IMG/VR virus record: IMGVR_UViG_3300042542_001237
Span: 1-25,953 of that record
From: a virus
Reading direction: 5' to 3' (one strand)
Length of the DNA stretch: 25,953 nt
Shown here in pieces: positions 14,819 through 21,714 of the stretch. The notes below the pieces were generated by a model. The model saw only the letters and a list, made by a program, of their open reading frames with translations. It had not been told where the DNA came from and did not search any database. Both the position numbers and the translations under genes were made by a program. Positions within the stretch are counted from its first letter, which is position 1, and each line of letters starts with the position of its first letter.

Positions 14819-16170
14819 ACCTCCGCCCTTATCAGCAGCAGCTCATCATCGACATCCGCCTGCAGTACCAGCTAGGCAAGCGCACGGTTCTAGCAGTGCT
14901 ACCGACCGGCGGCGGCAAAACGGTGTGCTTCAGCTACATCGCCCAATCCGCCGCCCGCAAGGGCAACCGCGTCTGCATCCTGGTGCATAGGGCTGAGCTG
15001 CTGGACCAAGCCAGCCGCAGCCTCACGGCTATGGGCGTCAGTCATGGCCGAATCGCGGCAGGCCGCAGCATGGACCTAAGCCATGCGGTGCAGGTTGCCT
15101 CAGTCCAGACCCTTGCCCGCAGGCTTCACAAACTGCCGAGAGAGTTCTTTCAGCTTCTGGTGGTGGACGAAGCGCACCACACCAATGCCGGTCAGTGGGC
15201 ATCGGTCATTTGCCATTTCCAAATAGCGCACGTTTTAGGAGTTACAGCGACCCCATGCCGTGGCGACGGGCGCGGGCTTGGCGACCACTATGAGGCCATG
15301 GTGCAGGGACCCAGCGCTGCTTGGTTGACTGATAACGGCTACTTGGCCAGTGCTCGTGTCCTGGCGCCGCCGGGATTCAATGCCACCGGCCTGCGCAAGC
15401 GGATGGGTGACTTTGACACCAAAGAGGCCGAGCAGCGCGTTGGCACCATCATGGGTGACTGTTGCAGTCATTACCGCAAGCATCTGGCAGGCCAGACGGC
15501 TATTGCGTTCTGCTGCTCGGTGGCGCATGCCGAGGCGGTGGCTGCCCTGTTTATGAGCCAAGGGATCCCAGCCGCCAGCATTGACGGCACCATGACCGCC
15601 GACCAGCGCAGCGACCTCTTAACAGCACTCGGAACTGGTCGGATCAAGGTACTTACATCGTGCTCACTTATTGGTGAAGGCGTAGACGTGCCAAGCGTTG
15701 GGGGTTGCATCCTGCTCAGGCCAACGCAGTCAGTCGGGCTGCACTTGCAGATGATCGGCCGCTGCCTGAGGCTAAGCCACGGCAAGACCGCTGTCGTGCT
15801 GGACCACGTCGGCAATACGCTGCGGCTCGGGCATCATCTCGAAGACCGCGACTGGACCCTGGACGGTGCCGCCAAGCGTGACCGCGAGCAGGCACCATCG
15901 GTCAAGGTGTGCCCGGTGTGCTTTGCCACCAGCATGAGCGCTACGCAGATCTGCCCTGACTGCGGGCATGTGTTTGCCCCGCAGGAGACCAGGGAGCTAA
16001 AGGTAGTTGAGGGCGAGCTGCAAGAGTTGACCACACGCGAGCGCAAACGCGAGCAGGGCACAGCCCAGTCCCTTGAAGACCTCCGCAAACTGGCGCAGCA
16101 ACGCGGCTACAAACGCGGATGGGCAGAGCGCGTCTACCAGGCTAGGTTGGCCAAGCGGCATGGGTTATGA
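14815..16170 (+). CDS. SF2 DEAH-box helicase with C-terminal zinc ribbon
   Basis: This 451-residue helicase is of the SSL2/UvsW-like group. Motifs are PTGGGKT (30-36), DEAH (118-121), TATP (144-147), GEGVDVP (287-293) and QMIGRCLR (312-319). A zinc ribbon with CPVC (366-369) and CPDC (380-383) follows, then a charged coiled region (about 395-450). Such helicases remodel branched DNA, forks or R-loops during phage replication and repair. It starts with GTG inside the end of the preceding gene. The nuclease seen in type III Res subunits is absent from this chain, but a separate VRR-NUC gene follows at once. Confidence 0.9.
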   Translation: MNLRPYQQQLIIDIRLQYQLGKRTVLAVLPTGGGKTVCFSYIAQSAARKGNRVCILVHRAELLDQASRSLTAMGVSHGRIAAGRSMDLSHAVQVASVQTLARRLHKLPREFFQLLVVDEAHHTNAGQWASVICHFQIAHVLGVTATPCRGDGRGLGDHYEAMVQGPSAAWLTDNGYLASARVLAPPGFNATGLRKRMGDFDTKEAEQRVGTIMGDCCSHYRKHLAGQTAIAFCCSVAHAEAVAALFMSQGIPAASIDGTMTADQRSDLLTALGTGRIKVLTSCSLIGEGVDVPSVGGCILLRPTQSVGLHLQMIGRCLRLSHGKTAVVLDHVGNTLRLGHHLEDRDWTLDGAAKRDREQAPSVKVCPVCFATSMSATQICPDCGHVFAPQETRELKVVEGELQELTTRERKREQGTAQSLEDLRKLAQQRGYKRGWAERVYQARLAKRHGL

Positions 16171-16518
16171 GTGAGCGAGCAGCAGATCCAGCAGGAAATC
16201 CGGCTGGCCATCAGCCACGGTGATACGAAGGTCTTCCGCAACAACACCGGCACCCTTAAGGACGCCAACGGCCGCCCAGTGCAGTTCGGTTTATGCAAAG
16301 GCAGTGCTGACCTGATCGGCTGGCGGACGGTCACGGTGACGCCTGAGATGGTCGGCACCCAGGTGGCTGTGTTCCTCAGCATTGAGGTCAAGACCCCAAC
16401 CGGCCGGCTGCGGCCAGAGCAGCAGCAGTGGCTCGACGCCGTCCAGGCAGCCGGCGGCATTGCTGGCGTGGCACGGTCTGTGGATGACGCGTTACGGATT
16501 GTGACTGAGCACGCTTGA
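16171..16518 (+). CDS. VRR-NUC domain nuclease
   Basis: This 115-residue protein matches the VRR-NUC branch of the PD-(D/E)XK fold: D47 in KGSADLIG, the E72-V-K74 pair in FLSIEVKTPTG, and Q84 in RPEQQQWLDAV. VRR-NUC proteins in phages are structure-selective nucleases that usually sit beside SF2 helicases, as here. It starts with GTG directly abutting the helicase TGA, so they are likely co-translated and may form a complex. Confidence 0.88.
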   Translation: MSEQQIQQEIRLAISHGDTKVFRNNTGTLKDANGRPVQFGLCKGSADLIGWRTVTVTPEMVGTQVAVFLSIEVKTPTGRLRPEQQQWLDAVQAAGGIAGVARSVDDALRIVTEHA

Positions 16519-16542
16519 CCACGGCGGCACATGGTGTAGGAT
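16515..16542 (+). promoter_or_regulatory. Sigma-70-type promoter candidate inside the early operon
   Basis: TTGACC (16515-16520, 5 of 6 consensus) and TAGGAT (16537-16542, 4 of 6) are separated by 16 bases at the end of the VRR-NUC gene. Transcription would start near 16549, about 20 bases before the GTG of the next gene. This would give the recombination half of the module its own promoter. Confidence 0.5.
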
Positions 16543-16568
16543 ATGGGGGTCCCAAACGGATTCCACCC

Positions 16569-16799
16569 GTGGCCACCATCACCGAAATCGAAACCATCCG
16601 CGACACCGATGCACTTCTGGTTGCCCCAAGCGGCAAGCATCTCGTGCAATTCCGCAACGTGGGCAGCAACCAAGCATGGACTGCTCAGTACCAATTGATC
16701 GACGGTCAATGGGTAATGCGCAGCAGCGGATTCAACTGGATCGGCATTTTGCATGATCGTTACCGTTCATTCAAAGCCAAGGGCTATCGCAAGCCATGA
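16569..16799 (+). CDS. Hypothetical protein after VRR-NUC
   Basis: This is a 76-residue protein if translation starts at the GTG at 16569, giving VATITEIETIRDTDALL as its beginning. The frame is also open from a TTG at 16515, but the extra 18 residues coincide with the promoter candidate and look non-coding. The protein contains SGKHLVQFRNVGSNQAW and GFNWIGILHDRY, suggesting a small beta-rich fold. No family is recognised. Confidence 0.6.
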   Translation: MATITEIETIRDTDALLVAPSGKHLVQFRNVGSNQAWTAQYQLIDGQWVMRSSGFNWIGILHDRYRSFKAKGYRKP

Positions 16800-16811
16800 C
16801 CCATGCGGCCA

Positions 16812-16836
16812 GCCGGGAGCCGCACCCAATCCCGGC
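16812..16836 (+). terminator. GC-rich stem-loop, possible terminator or RNA structure
   Basis: GCCGGGA and TCCCGGC form a perfect 7-base stem with an 11-base loop, 13 bases after the preceding stop. No U-tract follows, so it may be a partial terminator, RNA-stability element or attenuator. Confidence 0.4.
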
Positions 16837-16859
16837 ATCATTCCACCCGCGTTAACACC

Positions 16860-17039
16860 ATGACAACCACACTGACCCTGATCCTTGCCCTGTTGCTGCT
16901 GCCGTTGCTGGTGCTGCTATGGGCAACGGAGTCAACCGAGCAACGCGCCAAGCGGCTGCGTGGTTACGGCTGGTCGCAGCGCCGCATTGCGGAGCACATG
17001 CACATCAGCCGCTACCGCGTCCGCCTAGCACTGGCATAG
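16860..17039 (+). CDS. Membrane-anchored helix-turn-helix protein
   Basis: This is a 59-residue protein starting MTTTLTLILALLLL. One strong transmembrane segment (about residues 3-22) is followed by a basic linker (EQRAKRLRGY) and a C-terminal HTH of the resolvase/sigma-like type: GWSQRRIAEHMHISRYRVRLAL. The ATG at 16860 is preferred over an upstream start at 16803 that would add 19 basic residues and cover the hairpin. The combination predicts an inner- or thylakoid-membrane protein with a cytoplasmic DNA-binding head. It is flanked by stem-loops and stands apart from the coupled genes around it. The function is unknown. Confidence 0.7.
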   Translation: MTTTLTLILALLLLPLLVLLWATESTEQRAKRLRGYGWSQRRIAEHMHISRYRVRLALA

Positions 17040-17044
17040 AAAAC

Positions 17045-17067
17045 GACGGGGGCGCCACACCCCCGTC
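17045..17067 (+). terminator. Strong GC stem-loop after the membrane HTH gene
   Basis: GACGGGGG and CCCCCGTC form a perfect 8-base stem around a 7-base loop, 5 bases after the stop codon. No U-run follows. It could end transcription weakly, protect the 3' end or mark an attenuation point before the RecE/RecT block. Confidence 0.5.
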
Positions 17068-17091
17068 ATCCCTACCAAAACCATCCTACCC

Positions 17092-17280
17092 ATGACATCA
17101 GACGATTTCTGGACATTTCAGACCGCCAAGCAGCACGGCGGCGGGTTCATCTCACGCCTCGCCGATGCAGGGCTGGTTGCTGACCCGACCAACCGGCACA
17201 CCCTGCTGCAGGCGTTCCCGCAGCTGCAGCACTGCTTTGGACCCCAGACCCTGATCCACAAACAACTGAGGCAGAAATGA
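17092..17280 (+). CDS. Small protein upstream of RecE-like nuclease
   Basis: This 62-residue protein begins MTSDDFWTFQTAKQHGGGF and contains LADAGLVADPTNRHTLLQAFP. The pattern resembles small proteins encoded just before exonuclease genes in other phages, though I cannot name a family. Its stop overlaps the start of the nuclease gene (ATGA), so they are co-translated. Confidence 0.7.
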   Translation: MTSDDFWTFQTAKQHGGGFISRLADAGLVADPTNRHTLLQAFPQLQHCFGPQTLIHKQLRQK

Positions 17281-18065
17281 CGATCACTAACGAGCAGTAC
17301 CACGCCGACCCGGCTGTCAGCGCCAGCCACCTCAAGGCGGTAATGCAGTCGCCTTACCACTACTGGAGCCGGTACGTTGACTCCAACCGCAAGCCGGTTG
17401 AACCGACCGCTGCAATGAAGCTGGGCAGCCTTGCCCATTGCGCCATCCTTGAACCAGAGGAGCTGCTGCAGCGCTACGGCATCTGCGCACCACGCAACAC
17501 CAAGGCCGGCAAGGAGCAAGCCGCGGCCATGGAGACCGAGGGCATCGAGGTAGTTACCAGCAGCGACATGGCGCTTGCCATGGGCATGAGCGCTGCAGTG
17601 CAGGCGCACCCTGCAGCATATGCACTGCTCAAAGAGGGCAAAGCCGAGCAGTCGTTCTGGTGGGATGACCTAGCTACCGGCCTGCGTTGCAAGTGCCGCC
17701 CGGATTGGTATCAGGGCAGCACCGTGGTGGACATCAAGACCACCACCGACGCCAGCCCGCAGGCGTTCGCCCGCAGCGTGGCCACTTTCGGCTACCACAT
17801 CCAAGCAGCGCATTATCTCGCTGGCCTGCACGGCGCTGAGCGGTTTGTCTTCGTGGCAGTCGAGAAGACCTACCCGCACGCCGTGGCGGTGTATGAGCTT
17901 GACGCCGAAGCCCTTGCATTAGGGCGGACCATGCGGGACAATGGCATGGACGTGATCGCCGGATGCCATGCCGCCAATGTGTGGCCGGGTTACGGCGACA
18001 CGATCATCCAGACCATCAGCCTGCCTAAGTGGGCGACAAATCCCATCGAAACCCAAACCTTCTGA
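17277..18065 (+). CDS. RecE-like PD-(D/E)XK exonuclease
   Basis: This 262-residue protein is like the C-terminal nuclease domain of RecE (exodeoxyribonuclease VIII-like, DUF3799). The N-terminal segment [22 protein letters not shown] is the usual entry. Conserved residues follow in order: H54 in GSLAHC, D143 in CRPDW, D152 and K154 in VVDIKTT, and Q176/Y180 in [10 protein letters not shown]. The enzyme resects double-stranded ends 5' to 3' and leaves 3' overhangs for the annealase. It is paired with recT through a TGATG overlap, the classic single-strand annealing pair. Confidence 0.9.
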   Translation: MTITNEQYHADPAVSASHLKAVMQSPYHYWSRYVDSNRKPVEPTAAMKLGSLAHCAILEPEELLQRYGICAPRNTKAGKEQAAAMETEGIEVVTSSDMALAMGMSAAVQAHPAAYALLKEGKAEQSFWWDDLATGLRCKCRPDWYQGSTVVDIKTTTDASPQAFARSVATFGYHIQAAHYLAGLHGAERFVFVAVEKTYPHAVAVYELDAEALALGRTMRDNGMDVIAGCHAANVWPGYGDTIIQTISLPKWATNPIETQTF

Positions 18066-18817
18066 TGTCAACAGCAATCACCACCTGGACCCCTGATCAG
18101 GTCCAACTGATCAGCAGCACCATTGCACCGGGCTGCACCAATGACGAGTTGCGGCTGTTTGCCTATGCCTGTCAGCGCACTGGGCTAGATCCGTTCAGCA
18201 AGCAGATCTACGCCATCAAGCGTGGCGGCAAGATGACCATCCAAGCCGGTATCGATGGCCTCCGTGCCATTGCCGAGCGCACCGGGCAACTGGACGGCAG
18301 CCATACCGAGTGGTGTGGCGAAGAGGGCGGCTGGGCTGATGTGTGGCTTGGCACCAAGCCGCCCGCTGCGGCTAAAACCACCATTTGGCGCAAAGGCAGC
18401 CAGCACCCGTTCGTTGGTGTTGCCCGCTTTGCGGATTACAACGGCGGCCAAGGACTGTGGTCCAAGATGCCCGCCGCGATGATCGCCAAATGCTCTGAGG
18501 CACTGGCGCTGCGTAAGGCTTTCCCTGCCGACATGTCCGGCGTCTACACCACCGATGAGATGGACCAGGCCACCGAGCCTGTAACGGTCACCACTGAGGC
18601 CGCGCCGGCACTGCCTGCCGTCAAGGCCAAGGACACCAGCAAGACCTTTACCGCTGGTGCTGCCGCTATCGCTAAGGCCAAGAGCCTGCAGGACCTTGAA
18701 GACCTGCAACCCCGCATGGCAAAGCGGCTGGAAGATGGCGACCTGACGCAAGAGCAGCACGACAAGCTGCTGCAGCAGATGCTTGAGAAGGAGGCTGACC
18801 TTGTATCTGACGACTGA
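18065..18817 (+). CDS. RecT/Bet-family single-strand annealing protein
   Basis: This 250-residue protein has the N-terminal [20 protein letters not shown], then [20 protein letters not shown] and [18 protein letters not shown], typical of the Bet/RecT group. It coats and anneals complementary single strands made by the exonuclease. The C-terminal third (about 180-250) is Ala/Thr/Lys-rich, then helical, as usual. The start at the ATG at 18065 overlaps the exonuclease stop; an earlier start would duplicate coding for the nuclease end. Confidence 0.92.
   Translation: MSTAITTWTPDQVQLISSTIAPGCTNDELRLFAYACQRTGLDPFSKQIYAIKRGGKMTIQAGIDGLRAIAERTGQLDGSHTEWCGEEGGWADVWLGTKPPAAAKTTIWRKGSQHPFVGVARFADYNGGQGLWSKMPAAMIAKCSEALALRKAFPADMSGVYTTDEMDQATEPVTVTTEAAPALPAVKAKDTSKTFTAGAAAIAKAKSLQDLEDLQPRMAKRLEDGDLTQEQHDKLLQQMLEKEADLVSDD
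18788..18794 (+). promoter_or_regulatory. Strong Shine-Dalgarno that fixes a TTG start
   Basis: AAGGAGG lies 6 bases before TTG at 18801, inside the end of the recT gene. It is one of the best ribosome-binding sequences in the window and decides the start of the next gene, although TTG is a rare initiator. Confidence 0.7.
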
Positions 18818-19004
18818 ACAGCTAGCAGCACGCTGGGGCTTGAAGCCAAGCACCATCAAATCCCAGCGGCTACGCAACCAGGGACCGTCCTATTACACGG
18901 TCCCACGGTTCGGCTTGCCCTTAGGTGAGTCGCGGGTTAGGTATCCCATAGCGGATGTGCTGGCCTTTGAAGAATTCAACTCTATTACCCCCATCAATCC
19001 ATGA
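18801..19004 (+). CDS. Excisionase/AlpA-like helix-turn-helix protein
   Basis: This is a 67-residue protein with the TTG start at 18801 behind [28 protein letters not shown] is a winged-helix HTH as in MerR/excisionase-like families. A wing with basic residues ([16 protein letters not shown]) follows, which is the standard excisionase pattern. It could be an excisionase partner of the integrase or a regulator of the early operon; its distance from the integrase gene favours regulation slightly. The stop overlaps the SSB ATG. Confidence 0.75.
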   Translation: MYLTTEQLAARWGLKPSTIKSQRLRNQGPSYYTVPRFGLPLGESRVRYPIADVLAFEEFNSITPINP

Positions 19005-19342
19005 GCCTTTATGCTTCCGGCGTCGTTCGTATTATTAGCGAACCGCAAATTAAGTTTTTTGATTCTGGTACTTGTGTTTGCAACTTCGGTGGTGGCATCA
19101 GCGAAGGTAAAGACAAAGATGGCAATTACATCAACAATGCCATTGATGTAGAGGTCTGGGGCAAGGGCGGCGAGATGATTGCCGACAACTGCAAAAAAGG
19201 CGACAGCATCATGGTGACGGGTGCTATCCGCCGTCAAGACTGGACTGATAAAGAGTCCGGCACCAAGCGCAGCAAGCATGTGCTGAACGTGCAACGGTTT
19301 GAGTATCTGCCACGCACGAAGACTGAGGAGGCTGCATTCTGA
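19001..19342 (+). CDS. ssb: Single-stranded DNA-binding protein
   Basis: This 113-residue OB-fold SSB has GVVRIISEPQIKFFDSGTCV at its start, IDVEVWGKGGEMIADNCKKG in the middle, and a VTGAIRRQDW strand with KHVLNVQRFEYL near the end. It is shorter than bacterial SSB (about 170) and lacks the long linker. Its C-terminus, TEEAAF, is a reduced form of the acidic tip ending in Phe that recruits partner proteins. It protects single strands for RecE/RecT and replication. The gene is somewhat AT-rich at its start. Confidence 0.9.
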   Translation: MSLYASGVVRIISEPQIKFFDSGTCVCNFGGGISEGKDKDGNYINNAIDVEVWGKGGEMIADNCKKGDSIMVTGAIRRQDWTDKESGTKRSKHVLNVQRFEYLPRTKTEEAAF

Positions 19343-19485
19343 TGAATGAAGCCGCCATTAAAGCAGCATTTGATGCGTGGTGGCGTGACAGTTACAGGGT
19401 GCCTCCTGGCACCCACGCGGTCATGACCCATGTTGCCTTTGCTGCGCACATCCTCCGGCTTATGGAGCTGATGCAGGATGACTGA
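19342..19485 (+). CDS. Hypothetical 47-residue protein after SSB
   Basis: The frame begins MNEAAIKAAFDAWWRDSYR and ends HILRLMELMQDD. It overlaps the SSB stop (TGATG) and the next gene by 8 bases, filling the gap exactly. The AAFDAWWRDSY start resembles small phage proteins with an amphipathic Trp-rich helix, though I know no function. Confidence 0.65.
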   Translation: MNEAAIKAAFDAWWRDSYRVPPGTHAVMTHVAFAAHILRLMELMQDD

Positions 19486-19681
19486 CCTCGTCAACCACCC
19501 ACCGCACTACACGCAAGGCGGTATTGAGTGCATCGAGGCTATCCAGGCAGCACTGACCCCGGAGGAGTTCAGGGGTTACTGCAAAGGCAATGTGCTCAAA
19601 TATGTTTGGCGTGAAAAGCACAAACAGGGCACAGAGTCATTGCGCAAAGCCAATTGGTACATGCAGTGGCTGATAAGTTAA
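19478..19681 (+). CDS. DUF3310-family phage protein
   Basis: This is a 67-residue protein with the diagnostic start VNHPPHYTQGGIECIEAI and the later CKGNVLKYVWREKHK and LRKANWYMQWL. DUF3310 proteins are widespread in phages beside nucleotide and replication genes. They have been described as nucleotide-kinase-like, but the activity is unproven. The neighbours here are SSB and dCTP deaminase, which fits that context. Confidence 0.9.
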   Translation: MTDLVNHPPHYTQGGIECIEAIQAALTPEEFRGYCKGNVLKYVWREKHKQGTESLRKANWYMQWLIS

Positions 19682-19920
19682 ACGATCGCAAGCCTGACGG
19701 CAAAGGCCGCAACCTTACGGTCAACATCCGCATGAGCCGCGAAGAGATCGAAGCTGCTCGCAAACTAGGCGACGGCAACATTAGTATGGGTTTCCGTCAT
19801 GCAATTAGGTATGCCTGCTGGAAAAACATGCGGCCAATCAAACTCAGCACAATACTGCGTAGCGCAGCAGTCATGGCACAGGATCTAGAAGATGCCCGCA
19901 ATTCAAACTCGATGCCCTAA
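19666..19920 (+). CDS. Possible ribbon-helix-helix protein
   Basis: This is an 84-residue protein if it starts at the GTG at 19666 (ADKLNDRKPDGKGRNL). A strand NLTVNIRMS, helix REEIEAARKLGDG and helix ISMGFRHAIRYACWK fit the RHH pattern. A C-terminal helix (TILRSAAVMAQDLED) follows. A TTG start at 19654 is the alternative. It overlaps the DUF3310 gene by 16 bases and the zinc-ribbon gene by 29. It probably binds DNA or RNA; the target is unknown. Confidence 0.65.
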   Translation: MADKLNDRKPDGKGRNLTVNIRMSREEIEAARKLGDGNISMGFRHAIRYACWKNMRPIKLSTILRSAAVMAQDLEDARNSNSMP

Positions 19921-20104
19921 TTGCGAAGCGTTTCGCACTTATGTGACCGTCACCAACACCACACCTAAATACATCATTCGCGGCCGCAAATGCACTGCTT
20001 GTGATCATCGATGGTACACCTATCAGACGCATGAGCAAGTAGTTTCACGGTATGACATCATCACACCCAAGAAAAAACCACTACTGAGACATGATCCTTT
20101 CTGA
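19892..20104 (+). CDS. Zinc-ribbon protein resembling the NrdR N-terminus
   Basis: This 70-residue protein has a four-cysteine ribbon: CPNC (8-11) and CTAC (34-37) with IIRGRKCTACDHRWYTYQ. That spacing and the R-G-R-x-C pattern look like the DNA-binding zinc ribbon of NrdR, the repressor of ribonucleotide reductase genes. The ATP-cone domain of NrdR is absent. It may bind DNA alone, perhaps tuning nucleotide genes; this is inference. It overlaps the genes on both sides. Confidence 0.75.
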   Translation: MPAIQTRCPNCEAFRTYVTVTNTTPKYIIRGRKCTACDHRWYTYQTHEQVVSRYDIITPKKKPLLRHDPF

Positions 20105-20642
20105 CACCGAGATCCATGACCTGATCGAACAGGGCATGGTGCATCATCATCAGCCGGAGCTGATCAATCCTGCCAGCTTGGATCTTCGACTGGGCGACCT
20201 GATCATGCTGGAGTCGGTGCAGTCCCACCAGATGATTCCGCTGTCGATCAAGGATTACACCGCTGAGCACCCGTATCAGTTAGTGCCAGGGCAGTTCATC
20301 CTGGCGCAGACGATCGAAACCTTTGTCATGCCTGAGGACGTAGCCGGGCTGTTCTTCCTCAAGTCCAGTCGCGCCCGTGAAGGCTACGAAAACCTGCACG
20401 CCGGCTATGCCGATCCCGGCTGGCATGGCAGCGCGTTAACGCTGGAGCTGAAAAATGCCCGCCAGTTGCAGCCGCTGCCGATCTATCCAGGGCTCAAGAT
20501 CGGCCAAATGGTGTTCTTTCGCATGAGCCAGCGCCCAGCGCTTAGCTACGCCCTGACCGGTAGCTACAACAACGACCGGCTTGTGTCAGCCTCTAAGCAG
20601 TTCCTCGGCCGCAGCAAGATGCCACGGCTCGACGCTGCATGA
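20091..20642 (+). CDS. dcd: dCTP deaminase
   Basis: This is a 183-residue enzyme of the dCTP deaminase/dUTPase fold. Motifs include INPASLDLRLGD, LKSSRAREG, the core HAGYADPGWHGSALTLELKN (catalytic Glu within LTLEL) and YPGLKIGQMVFF. It converts dCTP to dUTP, feeding dTTP synthesis. Bifunctional forms that also hydrolyse dUTP exist and cannot be excluded. It is the last gene of the tightly coupled plus-strand block. No thymidylate synthase is in the window. Confidence 0.9.
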   Translation: MILSDTEIHDLIEQGMVHHHQPELINPASLDLRLGDLIMLESVQSHQMIPLSIKDYTAEHPYQLVPGQFILAQTIETFVMPEDVAGLFFLKSSRAREGYENLHAGYADPGWHGSALTLELKNARQLQPLPIYPGLKIGQMVFFRMSQRPALSYALTGSYNNDRLVSASKQFLGRSKMPRLDAA

Positions 20643-20822
20643 GCGCATAGCCTCACGCACCAGCCAGTTGATCTGCGATCGCTGGCTGGCCTCTTGCTCT
20701 GCTAATAGCAACGCATACTCCAACAGAGCGTTCCAATCCTGCTGCTGATGTAGCTCACGCAACATGCTGGCATTGGCAGCGCCGTGAAATTGTGCTTCTA
20801 TCGTATGAACCAATGGATTCAT
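20586..20822 (-). CDS. Hypothetical minus-strand protein between dcd and sigma factor
   Basis: This 78-residue frame begins MNPLVHTIEAQFHGAANASML. It then has DWNALLEYALLLAEQEA, SQINWLVREAMRSC and EPWHLAAAEELLRG. Composition and amphipathic helices look like a true protein. It overlaps the dcd end by 57 bases and starts back to back with the sigma gene: ATG codons on both strands share CATCATG at 20820-20826. A start at 20825 or 20840 is also possible. I recognise no family. If real, its promoter lies within the sigma gene. Confidence 0.55.
   Translation of the reverse strand: MNPLVHTIEAQFHGAANASMLRELHQQQDWNALLEYALLLAEQEASQRSQINWLVREAMRSCSVEPWHLAAAEELLRG
20660..20689. repeat. Inverted repeat containing a HIP1 octamer
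   Basis: CCAGCCAG and CTGGCTGG make an 8-base stem around 14 bases that include most of GCGATCGC (20675-20682), the octamer overrepresented in many cyanobacterial genomes. A second GCGATCGC is at 4767-4774. The hairpin lies 18 bases after the dcd stop and could act in termination, but it also overlaps the minus-strand hypothetical gene. Confidence 0.45.
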
Positions 20823-20823
20823 C

Positions 20824-21714
20824 ATGTCTGACAGTATCAAGGATTATCTCAACAGTATCGCTAAATATCCATTGTTGACACCGCAGCAAGAGATACAACT
20901 TGGCAGGCGGGTTGCAAGGCTTAAAGAGTTGCAACAACTGGAAAGGCCGTTAACAAAAGATGAACAGCGCGAGATGCGCAGCGGCGAACGCGCCCGGCAA
21001 CGGTTCATTCAGTCCAATCTGCAACTTGTGGTGCATATTGCCCGCAAATATGACAAGCGCCAGAACAAGACGCTTGAGTTCATGGACTTGATCCAAGAGG
21101 GCAACATCGGCCTGTCCCGCGCCGTGGATCTGTTTGATCCCACCCGCGGCTACAAGTTCTCGACCTATGCCTACTGGTGGATCCGGCAGGGCATCACTCG
21201 CGCATTGATCACTTATGACGCCATCATCAGGCTGCCGATCGGCGTGCATGAGATGCTTTACAAGGTCAACCGCACCATTCAAGACCTCGGCCATGAGTTA
21301 GGCCAGGCACCAAGTACTAGTCAAGTGGCAGCGCATCTGGACATGGACCCCAAAGATCTATCCATGTTGCTGCGGCAAAGCTATCGCGTAACCAGCCTTG
21401 ACCAATACATTGCAGACTCTGAAAGCAACACCATTGCAGAAACAATTGCAGATCCTGCATCCAATCAAGAGGACGTTTTAATCCGCCAAGATATACAAAA
21501 TGTGATGGAATGCTTTGCAAAATACCTTGATGAGACAACGCAAACAGTGCTTAAAGCACGCATGATTTACCAGCCAATTACCTGGTCAGAGCTGGAGCGC
21601 ACCACTGGCATTAACAAGACACGATTGCACAGCATTGAGCAACGTGGCATCATGCGCCTCCGTATGCTGATGAGCAATCCGCTGGCAGGCACGCCCCTTG
21701 GAACCAACGATTGA
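20824..21714 (+). CDS. Sigma-70 family factor, cyanobacterial group-2-like
   Basis: This is a 296-residue sigma factor. Region 1.2 is SIKDYLNSIAKYPLLTPQQE. Region 2 has NLQLVVHIARKY, FMDLIQEGNIGL, FDPTRGYKFSTYAYWWIRQG and ITRAL, almost consensus for core binding and -10 recognition and melting. Region 3 continues with LGQAPSTSQVAAHLDM. Region 4 is divergent: the usual LEEVG-x-x-x-x-T-RERVRQIE is replaced by WSELERTTGINKTRLHSIEQ. Thus it should bind host RNA polymerase and open -10 elements, but with altered or weak -35 contact. The resemblance is to cyanobacterial SigB/C/D-type factors. It likely redirects transcription to other phage genes (inference). Confidence 0.9.
   Translation: MSDSIKDYLNSIAKYPLLTPQQEIQLGRRVARLKELQQLERPLTKDEQREMRSGERARQRFIQSNLQLVVHIARKYDKRQNKTLEFMDLIQEGNIGLSRAVDLFDPTRGYKFSTYAYWWIRQGITRALITYDAIIRLPIGVHEMLYKVNRTIQDLGHELGQAPSTSQVAAHLDMDPKDLSMLLRQSYRVTSLDQYIADSESNTIAETIADPASNQEDVLIRQDIQNVMECFAKYLDETTQTVLKARMIYQPITWSELERTTGINKTRLHSIEQRGIMRLRMLMSNPLAGTPLGTND

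Noticed and set aside
16134-16754. 206-residue minus-strand frame opposite VRR-NUC
   Set aside because: The plus strand carries the intact VRR-NUC motifs in a coupled operon; the minus frame is low-complexity and Cys/Ser-rich, as expected of a shadow.
17017-17029. GCGTCCGCCTAGC, shared with the iteron region at 9297-9309
   Set aside because: A single 13-base match is expected by chance in 26 kb, lacks the TTG of the iteron and lies within HTH coding sequence; not counted as an iteron.
20773-20804. Possible promoter TTGGCA ... TTCTAT for the sigma factor
   Set aside because: The -10 matches only 3 of 6 positions at acceptable spacing; too weak to list as a feature.
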